From contig ARYC01018339.1 in assembly GCA_000711775.1 (NCBI GenBank), positions 1 through 64,000 of the forward strand: a stretch of DNA of 64,000 bases, written 5' to 3'. Positions 1 through 10,800 of this stretch are shown here, one piece after another; positions within the stretch are counted from its first letter, which is position 1, and every line of letters begins with the position of its first letter. Below the pieces are notes generated by a model. The model searched no databases, was not told the origin of the DNA, and saw only the letters and a list, made by a program, of their open reading frames with translations. This DNA comes from Oxytricha trifallax (taxonomy: Eukaryota > Ciliophora > Spirotrichea > Sporadotrichida > Oxytrichidae). The position numbers and the translations under genes were made by a program.

Positions 1-358
1 TATGCAAGAGATCTTAAACTCAGGGAACTGGCGGTGAAACATAGTAGCTCGTTGGTCGAGAGAGAAATGAGCCTTATACTTCTATTTTTTTCATTAGTAA
101 GAGAGTCAATATGCTTCTATTAAAACTTTGACTTCTTCTAAGGCATAGAATTAATCAATTAATGGTTTAGTTATACTGCTATATGGCAGTGGGAACATAC
201 AGTTCATGGACTTCGTTTTAAGAGCAGTGCAATTAATTTATAATTGAGAAATCGTTTGACTTATTCACTTTATATATAACATCCATATCGAAGTATAAAC
301 ACTAAATCTATATACTCTTCATCATAATAGACCCCCAAAAGCTTGCTATGGGGTTTTG
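1..358 (-). mobile_element. Tail of a TBE-type transposon, start of its transposase gene
   Basis: Bases 1-340 align closely with 44564-44905, the start of the transposase gene of the complete TBE at 41014-45006 (shared stretches such as GGGAACTGGCGGTGAAACAT near 22 and 44584). The gene runs on the minus strand and its remainder lies before the window. The 76-bp terminal inverted repeat seen in the complete copy is missing: 17 bp after the shared gene start there is only CTATGGGGTTTTG (346-358), which keeps one GGGGTTTTG telomere-like unit. This looks like a terminal repeat deleted internally with its tip retained. No ANT target repeat can be tested because the left end is outside the window. 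Confidence 0.82.
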
Positions 359-2673
359 ACAGATATCCTTGAGCTTCAATTACTAATACTTTGAAAATTT
401 CTTTTTATATTTATTTGACTTTCTTTGTTATAAATGCTTAACATTCTGTTTGTTTGTTCTTAGGGCTGCTTTATTCATGAATCAGTTAAAAACGATAAAT
501 AATCTGAGAATTTAATTTTGTAGTTTCAAAATTAAATAAAAGAAAAGTTATTTTAATATTGAGCTTACTTAGTTTCATTATTGCTTTAGAAATTATTATA
601 ATTATTGTTTAAATTTTTCATATTTACGTATGCTGTATAAAATAATGCAAATCTAATATAAATCTATTTATATTTAATTATATAATATTATCATTAATTA
701 TGAAATAAGTTAACTATTTATATTAATGCATCCTAATTTTTAGTATTTTGATTATTATTTATGATTTTACAATATTTTGATATATTATGTCTTACCTTTC
801 AATTTTTTATAGCTTTTAATCAAATGATTAGTCTGTAAAATAAGGTGGATTATCTTTAATTAGAAGACATAAATTAATTATTTTAATATACTGACATAAA
901 CTTTTCCAGAACTAATTATAAATAAGAATAATTTCACTAACAAAATTAATTTATAATAATAAAAATGTTAGAGAATTAATTATTTTTTATTAATTTAATA
1001 TTTTTTAAAATTCTTATGCGCAATTTGTCTTTTTTTTTAAAATAGCAATATTAAAATATTACTTGATACTTGGTGTGAAAACCAATCCACATATAAATTT
1101 TGAAATTATATACGTTGCGTTGCGTCTTGAGACAAAATTTGAATTTTTATTTAAATGAAATGTGTTAAAAGTTTTATAAAAAAACTAATATTAAAATCTT
1201 ATGGAAGTATTGTTTAGATTAAAAACGATTGGTTCCGATTAATTTTAAAGCATATCGCATATATGTGTTTAAGCGCGAGAGCATTAATTTTACTCGTAAT
1301 ATTTGGAATTTAACTTCATCGGCTTGATAAAGAGCAGATATTCTAATTATTTTTCAGGATATTATTTTTAAGATATTTCAAATTTTATTTGTATAAATTT
1401 TAGTAAAATGTTATTATTTATATAAATAAAAAATAAGTAATTATATTTTTTATATATTGCATAAATTTTTATAATTATTCGGGCAGTTAATTTGACAAAT
1501 TAAGCAAAAAAAAATTTTCTAATACTGGCTAGAATTTTAATAATCTTAGATCCATTAGCGCAGAAGTATTTTGGAATAGTCACAGTTGGGTTAGTCAATC
1601 ACATAACTTAATTAACTGGTACATCAATTAATAAATTATTTATGTTTATATTCTCCTGGAATGATTTATGACATAAACTATCTAATCAATATGAATGAGG
1701 GACTTAATATCTGACAGTATGTAGTATAAAATATAGAATCTAAGTTTTAACCATATACAAGAGAGGACCAATATTAAGCAAGCGATTTTTCTAAATTCAT
1801 TGCTTAAATCAAGATATTAACTATGAAACTGTTGAATGCAAATGAATAAAATTCACCGATATTAAATTTAGTAATTTTAAGGTTAAAAATAATTTTCCTT
1901 AAACTCATTTATAAAATATTGAATAAATTTATGATTCATAAATAATTTAAATTGATATGTTGATTCATTGAAATAAGAAAATGATAACTACTTTAAATAT
2001 TTATGCACTGATGCAGATTAGAAACTTAATTTAAAAAAAATATATATTTTATGTACAATTAATTATCATTATATCTAAAAGGGTAGTTATTTATTTTTGA
2101 TATTTCATATTAAAATGATTTATATTATTCGAATTATTTAATATTAATGATTAATCTATTAACTTTAACCGAACTATTTGATAATATATGATTCAACATT
2201 TTTAGCAATGATAATACTGTATATTAAAATTTCTCGGGATAGACACTGACACAAATTTTTGTGACTGAGAATTTTTCAGATATCTAATTTAATTAACAAA
2301 GAACGATTTATAATTGTCCAGAAATATGTACTAGTCAATCATTTCAAATAAGATTACTCTATGGATTTATAAGAAAACTCTTTATTAAGAAAATCTTCTT
2401 AGATTATCAAAGCTTATTATTTCATATGAGCCAACTCATATTTAGGATGGTATATTATTATCCATGCATGAATTCAATCTAAAACATTATTTTTATGTTA
2501 TAATAGAATTATTTTTTTACTAATAAAGAAAATAATGAGCAGTAAGAGTAGATCAACTTGAATGTAGGAGCCTACATATAATAATCTCGTTGAATTTCAA
2601 TCAAAAATAGAAGTATCTATTATAATATAATTGTTCTGACCGAGATCGCCTTCCCTCTCAGGCGTGACTCCCT
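359..2673. other. AT-rich intergenic or eliminated DNA, no gene recognised
   Basis: About 2.3 kb of very AT-rich sequence (long runs of TTAAT and AATTA). I see no frame with coding character under the ciliate code, no RNA gene and no paired repeat of note. It lies between a TBE tail and a foldback, as expected for micronucleus-limited DNA, but this is inference. Confidence 0.5.
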
Positions 2674-3419
2674 CACTTTATATAAAAATAATTTTATGAA
2701 TTTTTTACACTCATTCATAGGGGCCGCTTTCAGAATTATGATAATTATTTTATCAGTTAGTCGACGACTGTCAAAAATTGAGAACATGCCACCATAAGAA
2801 AATAATTATATAAAATCCTTTTAGACTATCATAGATGATTAATAAATTTTCATTGAAAAACACAAATAAATTTTATTTCATATTTTTAATGACTTAAATC
2901 ACTTCCACTTGACTAAATGTTTTGATAAATTAATAATTCCTAAAATCATTTTCCCTTTCATTCTTTATACTATGTTTTTATTTTAGATAGTTAATTTAAA
3001 TAAAACCTTATTTGATTAACCTTATTCTTGGTAAAGATAAAACAATTTAATTTTTTAATTAAAATATACAAATGAAAATAATAAATTTATTTGAATAGCC
3101 AAATATCTAAAATAAAAACATAGTATAAAGAATGAAAGGGAAAATGATTTTAGGAATTATTAATTTATCAAAATATTTAGTCAAGTGGAAGTGATTTAAG
3201 TCATTAAAAATATGAAATAAAATTTATTTGTGTTTTTCAATGAAAATTTATTAATCATCTATGATAGTCTAAAAGGATTTTATATAATTATTTTCTTATG
3301 GTGGCATGTTCTCAATTTTTGACAGTCGTCGACTAACTGATAAAATAATTATCATAATTCTGAAAGCGGCCCCTATGAATGAGTGTAAAAAATTCATAAA
3401 ATTATTTTTATATAAAGTG
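2674..3419. repeat. Foldback element with 316-bp arms
   Basis: 2674-2989 and 3104-3419 are near-perfect reverse complements around a 114-bp spacer. Both arms contain the GC-richer block GGGGCCGCTTTCAGAATTAT (2719 onward; complement near 3356) and a GTCGACGACTGTC-type segment. Short open frames of about 70 codons appear in both arms as mirror images, so I do not treat them as genes. No internal transposase gene is present, so this is a non-autonomous (MITE or foldback) element. The sequence just outside the right arm is G-rich. Arms this similar suggest recent arrival or conversion between arms. Confidence 0.9.
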
Positions 3420-3474
3420 AAGGCGAGGGTCTTGATCAAGGCAGGTCTCAGAAGAGGAGAAGTATTCAGTTTAA

Positions 3475-3502
3475 GGGAAGGGAGGGTATTAGGGGTAGGG
3501 GG
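3475..3502 (+). other. G-quadruplex-type motif
   Basis: Five G-runs of 3, 3, 3, 4 and 5 bases lie within 28 bases, with loops of 1-5 bases, in a region that is otherwise strongly AT-rich. It lies 55 bp outside the right arm of the foldback. Ciliate telomeres also form G-quadruplexes, but this motif is not the GGGGTTTT repeat. Structure is inferred from pattern only. Confidence 0.6.
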
Positions 3503-3864
3503 AGTCTTTGTCAAACAAATAATGTAATGTATTAATAAAATTATATTTATTTTTCAAAGTGATAGCAAGTCTATTGAAATTACAAGCAGAAAAGTTTATT
3601 CTTAATCAATCCATTTTAAGATAACATCATACATCCAAATTAAAATAATTAACAAATATTAGATCTGAAGATATATTAATAAAATATAAAATAAGTAAAA
3701 AATAATTAATAATATAGATTATATTATTTTTAATAATATAAAATAATTGAATTATGTTATTTATTTTATTATTATTAATTTTAATCAAATATTTATTTAA
3801 ATAAAATTATTTTAGTTATATTTAGAATCCTAATTAAGAAATCATAATATTAAACTTAAACATA

Positions 3865-4074
3865 ATGTATAACTCAAATAACAACAGCAATAACAACTAA
3901 AATATTGTAAATGATAATAGCAAAGGAAATAACAATAACAACTCAAATCAAAACTCCCACAACTCTACTTTAAGAAATATTTATAATTTTAATTCTAACG
4001 CAGTCCCAAGTTCCCTAAACAATCAAATAATTCAACAATAACAAAAAAATTAAGAGGAGGAAAAAAAATAATGA
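3865..4074 (+). CDS. Small Asn/Gln-rich protein, copy 1
   Basis: An uninterrupted 69-codon frame from ATG at 3865 to TGA at 4072, open only if TAA and TAG are glutamine. The protein is dominated by Asn, Ser and Gln (it begins MYNSNNNSNNNQ) and ends in a charged QEEEKKQ. It contains the segment NIYNFNSN, which resembles NTYNFNGQ of the copy at 5400 and NNFDFNGQ of the copy at 6850, so the three appear to be tandem paralogues. No known domain is recognised; low-complexity Asn/Gln composition is common in ciliates. It could also be the first exon or MDS of a larger gene. Confidence 0.5.
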
Positions 4075-4576
4075 GAAAAATTATAACTATTTACAAAGAA
4101 TGAGAGAATAATCAATTTTCAATTTATATTTTAATTTAAAAATTAAAAAAACTCCACTCTGTATGTTATAATATTTTCTCATTTAAGTGCACTTATTACA
4201 AACGACATAAAATTATATTTAGAATTTTTAGAGCTAATAGATGTTTAATAATCAATCCTATTAATAGTTAAATAATGCAGTCTGAAATTTATGCATTTAT
4301 AAATTATACTTAATTTTTTTTATATAATACAAATATTATGTTGATAAGATAATATTTAATTAAAGTAAATATATTGAATATTCTATAGATAAAAGTTGAC
4401 CAAGATTATTATCATTTGGTAATTATTTATATTTTACTCAATCGCAGTCAATAAATCAAATTTCATAAAATCAAAATGCATCTTCTATGATCTAAAGGGG
4501 TCCAGGGAATTCAACTCCATCTCACATATTAAAAATCAATTTAGATTTGAAAGTAAGATTTTCAATATTAAACATT

Positions 4577-4795
4577 GTGAACATTTTGCCTCCCCCTCTG
4601 ATGATCATGGCCCTACCTGCAAACCCACCTCAGGCAATCCTACCAGCACCTCCAAACCCTTAACAAGTTAATCAATAGCAACCACTGCAAGCATAAGCTA
4701 TCTTAGCTTTTGGAATAATAGTCCCTAATAATTTTCAATAATAGAATAATGTTGGTCCCGGAATGCTTCAATAGCAACCATTTGGGGGTGAGTGA
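4577..4795 (+). CDS. Pro/Gln-rich coding fragment
   Basis: An open frame ending at TGA 4793-4795, with an in-frame ATG at 4601 (64 codons). The protein is rich in Pro, Gln and Ala (segments PANPPQAILPAPPNPQQ and QQQPLQAQAILAF) and clearly depends on TAG and TAA being glutamine. The base composition is far less AT-rich than its surroundings, which supports coding. A possible GTAAG splice donor lies at about 4552, so this may be the last exon or MDS of a longer gene, perhaps linked to the Asn-rich frame at 3865. Function unknown. Confidence 0.45.
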
Positions 4796-5399
4796 CATTT
4801 TCACTTAAAAAATTCAATAAGAAATCAAGTTTAAAAATATTTAACCAAATATTTATGATAAATTAAGTAAATCGATATAATTGAAGCATTTTGAATTAAG
4901 AGTATATTCTTACAAAAAGATAATTTTATTATTTGGCTTAATAACATTTAAATATATTTACATACTCATATTCTAATTGTTAACAATTAATATTCAAAAT
5001 AAAGATTCTTAAGATAGCTTCATTAATTAGATTTTCTAAAACTATCTGTTTATTTTAACTTTAGAGTAAATTATTTTTCAATTTAATGATAAAAAGATTA
5101 ATTTGAGACAACACAAGATGATGTAAAATAAATAATAGATTAATTAGATGTAAACTAATAATAAATTTAGGAGAAAAAATTTATATTTTAATAAATTATA
5201 CTAATAATGAAATCTTAAGAATATAATTTGTATATATTGGTTATATATTTCATTATTATAATATTATAAAATAAGTAGACAATATAATCAGTTAATATTT
5301 ATGTAAATGAAATTTTCAATACCAATTTAAATATTTATTTCATTCATATTTATTATACTTAAATATAGTATTATTGGATATAAATTAATACAATTGAAA
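4796..5399. other. AT-rich spacer, nothing recognised
   Basis: About 600 bp of AT-rich DNA between two small Asn/Gln-rich frames. No coding frame, RNA gene or repeat pair was seen. Confidence 0.4.
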
Positions 5400-5759
5400 A
5401 TGGATCAGTCTAATAACAATTAGAACAACAACCAAAATATGATTATCTAAGACAGCAACTTCAACCATTCAAATATAAATTCCAATAATTCTACCATAGA
5501 AAACACTTACAATTTTAATGGATAAATTGGGAGTGTAACACTCATTTTTAATTTAAATTCACAAAGTAAACAATAAAATAAAGTACCACACGATAATCAA
5601 AACCTAAAGATTAATTTGAATATCTCAAACTAAGAACAATTGAAAATTAATTTAAATCCAATAAAATCTCAAGCTAATAATACAAATAATCAATCAATAT
5701 AATTAAAAAATAAAGTATAAAAATATCTGAAGTGCATTTTTAATTTCTTATAAAAATGA
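5400..5759 (+). CDS. Small Asn/Gln-rich protein, copy 2
   Basis: A 119-codon frame from ATG 5400 to TGA 5757 with many internal TAA and TAG codons read as Gln. It begins MDQSNNNQNNNQNMIIQD, contains NTYNFNGQIGSVTLIFNLN and is Asn-, Gln- and Ser-rich throughout. It shares the YNFNGQ-type segment with the copies at 3865 and 6850. A frame this long without TGA is more than expected for random DNA of this composition. No signal peptide or membrane segment is evident. Function unknown. Confidence 0.5.
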
Positions 5760-6849
5760 AAATACATACAATCATTTAATTAATTTATATAAAAATAAGT
5801 ATTTAATATATTTTTTCAATTAAAGTTTAAAATAATATTAATTTTATTTAATGTTTTAAGTATAGTTTAGTAAATTAATTATTTATGAAAATTACTTTTT
5901 TATAAAAAATAAATGCCAAAATATAATCATAAAATAGTAAATGCAAATAAATCAGTAATTTATTTTATTTGATTTCTTATGTTTTAAATAGATCACTATT
6001 TATTTATATTTGGCATCTATAAATTTAATATGTAAATTGATTTAATTAATATTAATTATTATTTATATAATAGTTTTTTAATTTAAAATGTAATTCTAAT
6101 ATTTAATTTAATTATTGATACAAATAAGATAGAATTTAGAAAACATTATTCCAGTTATTAATATATTTTGTGTATTGAGATTTAACAAATCTAATCATGA
6201 GAATAAATAATTTAAGGGAAGTAAACTAATTCTTTTCTATGTAGGAATAAGTAATTTTTATTATATAAAGGCATGAGCGCTCATGTACTCATTTATTGAC
6301 TCAAAATGTCTTGTTATATCTCACAAAAAAGTTGTTTTAATATTTTTATATTACATTCAGCATATATTCTCTCATAATAAAATTTTGCTGATTTTTAGAA
6401 CTAATTTAAAACTTGATAAATTAAAATCCTATATTTATAAAAAAAACTTATTAATTATAAAAAGATTTTACCTTAACATGCATATTCAACAATCATAAGA
6501 ATAACAATAAAAAATAAATAGAAAATAACCATCAATTTAACAATAAAAGCACCTAGTCTATGAAATTTTTGGATTATAAATTATGAATTAATAAATAAAA
6601 AAACTTAAATAATAAATAAAAAAACTTCTGATAATACTACATATATTATAGAAGACTGATAAAAAAAGGATTTATTATAAATTAAAATTCTAGATAATAC
6701 TTTTAATAAATTTTATTCTAATAAATATTTATTAAATTAAATATTTATTTAATTTAAATTATTATAGCTATATAAATCTTTAAGTATAATAAACTTAAAA
6801 TTGAAAAAATTAATATATAACAATTCAAATTTTCACAACAGAAGAACCA
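5760..6849. other. AT-rich spacer
   Basis: About 1.1 kb of AT-rich DNA. A 71-codon frame (6283-6498) is open even under the standard code, but it is made mostly of Ile, Leu, Lys and Phe codons, lacks paralogues here and has no recognisable motif, so I leave it unassigned. Confidence 0.4.
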
Positions 6850-7083
6850 ATGAATCACTCAAACCACAATCAACATAACAACCACATTCAAAATATGGAG
6901 AGAAGCAATGTGACTAATACCAAAATAATCTCCGATAATTCTACATAAAAAAATAATTTTGACTTCAATGGATAAATTTGAAATTTAAATTTATATTTTA
7001 ATTATGACAATCAAACCGGTAATTAATTTGGTCATGACAACGAAGAAGAAAAAAAGGAGGACCTCTGCAAGATGCAAAAATGA
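6850..7083 (+). pseudogene. Small Asn-rich protein, copy 3, interrupted by TGA
   Basis: The frame starts at ATG 6850 (MNHSNHNQHNNHIQNMERSN) and contains NFDFNGQI, matching copy 2. A TGA at 6979-6981 then stops it, while the same frame continues with coding-like sequence (QTGNQFGHDNEEEKKEDLC) to TGA at 7081. Copy 2 has GGG at the position of this TGA. Either the gene is broken, or a short element is removed here in the macronucleus. No pointer repeat that would restore the frame was obvious. Confidence 0.45.
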
Positions 7084-7485
7084 GCAGGGTTGATTATTAT
7101 AATACTTAAGAATATTATTGAAACTCAAAGTATAATTTAGTATTTGTAAAAATTAATTTTATTGACGAAATATTACTTTTAATAATAAATTAATGCTCTT
7201 TACAATTAATTTAATTAATTAGTATAATTATAGATTAATTTTTTATATAAATTTGTTAGCTATTGCAAATTTGAAAAAATTCAAAATTAATTTAACATTT
7301 AAATATTTATTACTTATTGAAATTATAATAAAAGATTTCAGTTTTTTAATTAATTATTAATTAATTACTTTTGCTCTTTTTTTAAAAAAATTTAATTATT
7401 GAATCTTTTTATTTGATAAATCAATTAATCAACAGTAAAGATAAGAATATATTAAAACATAATTAAACTTATTTATCTCTTTTTA
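7084..7485. other. AT-rich spacer upstream of the 7486 gene
   Basis: About 400 bp of AT-rich DNA with homopolymer A and T runs. Nothing else is recognised; it probably includes the 5' flank of the gene at 7486. Confidence 0.4.
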
Positions 7486-9161
7486 ATGTCAGAAAATACT
7501 CCATAAATTTCCAATCTAACTTTTGAAAATCTAAGTCTTGCGGAAATAAAACTCACTCCTGGTTCTTACAAATTTGAATTAGTGAGCGATTAAAATTAGA
7601 TACAATCAGTAGAGTCTAAAAATGAGGGGTAGTCACGTATAGTGAGATAAACAAGTGATGATTTGTAACAAAGGTATTAAGATATTTTTGACTTGGAGGA
7701 AGATGAATAATTCATATTTAATTATATTTTGAACATTTTTAGTTCAGGTTCTTTGACAAAAACGATTTCCCATAGTACAGCAACCCACTTGATGGGCAAA
7801 TCACTATGTTCATATTTCCAAATCAGTAAGAGTACGAATCTATCTCAGATTTAATGACTGACCCAGAAGGTGCTTACCAACTGATTGTATGTGTGGATAG
7901 AGAGAAATAAAATTAAATAGTAGGAATTATGAGGTTAATATTCAAACAAAACTTTCCAAGGAACGCTTATTAAAATATAATTATTTTATGATTATACTGT
8001 AACAAACATTTTATGTTCATTATTTGATGTAGCATGCACTTCTTGACAACTTCGCAATCTCAAGAGAGTATCAGAGATCCGGACTAAATGAAATATCACT
8101 ATAATATTTAAATAATTTGTTATTTTTAGTTTAGGGTAAAGGTTCATGAGAATTAGCACAAAAATCTGTCTTGTAAAAGGAACTTCCATGTTGGCATTAA
8201 ATTCTTATTAAGCTACTTTAGATTACTACACTAATGTAAGTTATTAATCATTTAGCAATTATAGATTGGTTATCATAATTATGCTTCTACTTTTATGGCG
8301 AAAATATTTTAAGAGCAATTCAACACCAAGCATCTTGAAATAGATAAAACTTAAAAATCATATTTATTATTAAAACTAAGACTTCATCAATCAGAAACTT
8401 AGTTGATATACATTACCCATACCCAGTGATAGCTGTGCTTACTCAAACCATTAATTGTGAGCAGGGAAAAGGAATTAAAGTTATAGAGTCACTTTACAAA
8501 GACATGATTGAAGCAAGTGGGGCGAAGGCAATTTACCTGGACTAAGATTTATTTGAAGATGATTAATAAAATAATTATAACTTATTTCATGAATAAATAA
8601 TTCAAAACTAGAATAGGCTAGAATGATACTTTAGCAAATAAACGGTTTAATAATCCCAGAATTTATAGGTTCAATTTTCAACGATGACTTTGATCTCACA
8701 AGAGACAGGTATCAAGAATTAGTAACAAAAATAACCTCAGTTCTCTCTACAATCATTAATGAGCTTTTATTATTATTTTAATAACCAAATTTAAAAAATA
8801 TAAGCCCTTAGTTATAAACTTATCTTCAACGATTTTCGAAGATATCTTTGAACAGCATGTTAGAAATTTCTTAAATTTTAAGAATATTTGTTAAACTTTG
8901 CAATTAAGTGATGCTTAAGCAACTTCAAGAAATCTCAATGAGCTTTTGTAAAATCACGAAGATGAGTTGAGAGTAACTAAAATAAAAAATATAATTTATC
9001 ATATATCTTTCTAAGTGTCAAAAGCAATTTATAAACAGGCAATTAAGATTAAAAATAAGTTTTTGGGAGCATAAGATTGCTTGTAATACGACCTCAAAGA
9101 GATCATTCTTAGTACAATAGGTGAATAAGATAGAAAAACAAGATTATACTTAATTTCTTGA
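7486..9161 (+). CDS. Interrupted gene, possibly a GNAT-type acetyltransferase
   Basis: The reading starts at ATG 7486 (MSENTPQISNLTFENLSLAE) and can be followed through several blocks to TGA 9159-9161 with TAA/TAG as Gln. Blocks include RFFDKNDFPQYSNPLDGQIT (from about 7747), SEYESISDLMTDPEGAYQLI, QNQIVGIMRLIFKQNF, HALLDNFAISREYQRSGLNE (about 8036), LALNSYQATLDYYTNVS (about 8195) and VIAVLTQTINCEQGKGIKVI (about 8430). They are separated by short AT-rich inserts that must be introns or IESs. The order of an IVG-type strand, ALLDNFAISREYQRSG and a Tyr-containing final helix resembles GNAT acetyltransferases, where the Arg/Gln-x-x-Gly/Ala loop binds acetyl-CoA; this is a weak by-eye match. The C-terminal part (from about 8830) is helical, Gln- and charged-rich, without a recognised domain. 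No scrambling is seen. Confidence 0.6.
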
Positions 9162-10113
9162 TTAATTCTAATTTTATTATTTAAACCATATTTTATATGA
9201 ATTTTCCTTTAAAATAATTAATCATTATATGATATAAAATTTAACATTCTAAGTAAATATAAATAGCTAGCTAGCCTTATATTATTTTTTCCTGAAATTT
9301 TAATTTTTTTATTCACTCATTTGATTATTCAAAAAAAAATCATTATTTAAATATTTTGATTTAACCATAAACTTTGTCAAGCTTTTTTAAATTATACAAA
9401 AAATAATACAATTAGTGAGGTTTTTTTCTGTTTTCATTTTCAGTATAGCTTAATTTTAATAATATAATTTATACTATTGTTTTAAAATGCAATTAAGTAT
9501 GAATAATAAAATTAAAAATGAATATAATTTTTCCTCTTCGCTTAAAATTGTTTACCTATAAAAAACCTACTAATATAGTAAGGATTATTATATTATGTAT
9601 TTATTTACTTACAAATAAACTTATGATAATATCTCTGAATAATTTATATTCAATTTACTTTTTTGCTAAATTTATTATTATTAAATTAAAATTTGCTTCT
9701 AACATGATATTAAATTCAATTTATTAAGATTTCCATTAAAAATAATAGTTAGTAATTAGATTTAAATGAAAACACACTCATTTAATTTACAAATAATTGT
9801 TATATATTACTGATTCTGAAATAAAAATCCTATTCATAATAATTAAGGCTAATCTAATCCCCCACAAAATTGAAAATGTATTTTATTTTAAAAAATTATA
9901 AAATCTAATAAATAATAATTATTCCTCCATATTTCCCCCCCAAACCCTTTAATTTAAATATTAATCTTAGTTAAATTGCTTAATAAGTCTGTATGTAATC
10001 TGAGTGATAAATCAACTTATTTAAATAGGTTATAATTTAAAATAAATTTTAGAGAAAAATAATTTTTTTTCATTAAGAAATTAAAGCAGGCTCCTTAATT
10101 AAATTAATATTTA
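9162..10113. other. AT-rich spacer with C-runs
   Basis: About 950 bp of AT-rich DNA upstream of locus A. It holds two C-runs, AATCCCCCACAAAA near 9857 and CCCCCCCAAACCC at about 9937, that recall but do not match the C4A4 telomere repeat. A 69-codon Ile/Leu-rich frame at 9518-9727 has no support beyond being open. Confidence 0.4.
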
Positions 10114-10800
10114 ATGGATTCTATTTCGAAACTATTATTTGCCTTTTACTTAGTGACGTAGATATTTCATTTCCAAGGATTAGTAGGCGGAGCTCCTTGC
10201 TTTTACGATTTTCCTAGGGGTTTTGGGGATGAATCTGGTCCTACTTTTATTGCTTCATTTGATATGGATCCAATGTAGAATGCTTTTATTTTATTATTAT
10301 TTATACGTTATTTGGAGTTGTGACTTAATCATAATAGATACCAGAAACAAATATTGGATGGGGTTTTTCTATGTTGGCTTACTCAAATAATGTCAACTTA
10401 TTATGCTTATTATTATATACTTCACAAATTAATCAATGAGAAAATTTCATTTAAATTATATGATTAACTAAGTACAATGGATGAAGTACTATCCAGACTC
10501 CTAATATCAATTGACACATGTGAAGTTCCCAAACGATCCACCAGGGTTCTAATCATCCAAAGCAATCACAATATATTCAAGTGCTCAATACTATATTAAT
10601 CAATTAAATTTTATATTTTAAGAGCAGCTGATGAAAAAATGATATTCATTTTCATATCCGAATTAAAAAAAATAACTTAGTTTATTTTAATTAGTCACTG
10701 ATTTTACAATTGGAGGGAAATTTATAGAAAATACAGCTAATAGTGCAGTATTAACGAGGAACATCTACCAAAACGCTGTGATATTTTCAAAATTATAAAA
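10114..10800 (+). CDS. Locus A, N-terminal MDS group
   Basis: After the signal peptide the protein reads CFYDFPRGFGDESGPTFIAS FDMDP, matching YPRYFEKPDSIISYYALDQD in locus C. From about 10338 DTRNKYWMGFFYVGL matches SESLMQWSFFYSNF of locus C. From about 10700 FTIGGKFIENTANSAVLTRN matches the locus B/C segment around FIDGIEQNGLIMD. Conservation at these three places and divergence between them is the basis for drawing MDS blocks. Start chosen at ATG 10114 because the following residues form a typical hydrophobic leader. Confidence 0.7.

Noticed and set aside
3296..3527. Two overlapping ~72-codon frames on opposite strands
   Set aside because: They fall in the arm of the 2674-3419 foldback and have no relatives; open by chance.
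6283..6498. 71-codon frame open under the standard code
   Set aside because: Ile/Leu/Lys-rich with no motif or paralogue; one such frame is expected in this much AT-rich DNA.
9518..9727. 69-codon Ile/Leu-rich frame
   Set aside because: Same reason as 6283-6498.
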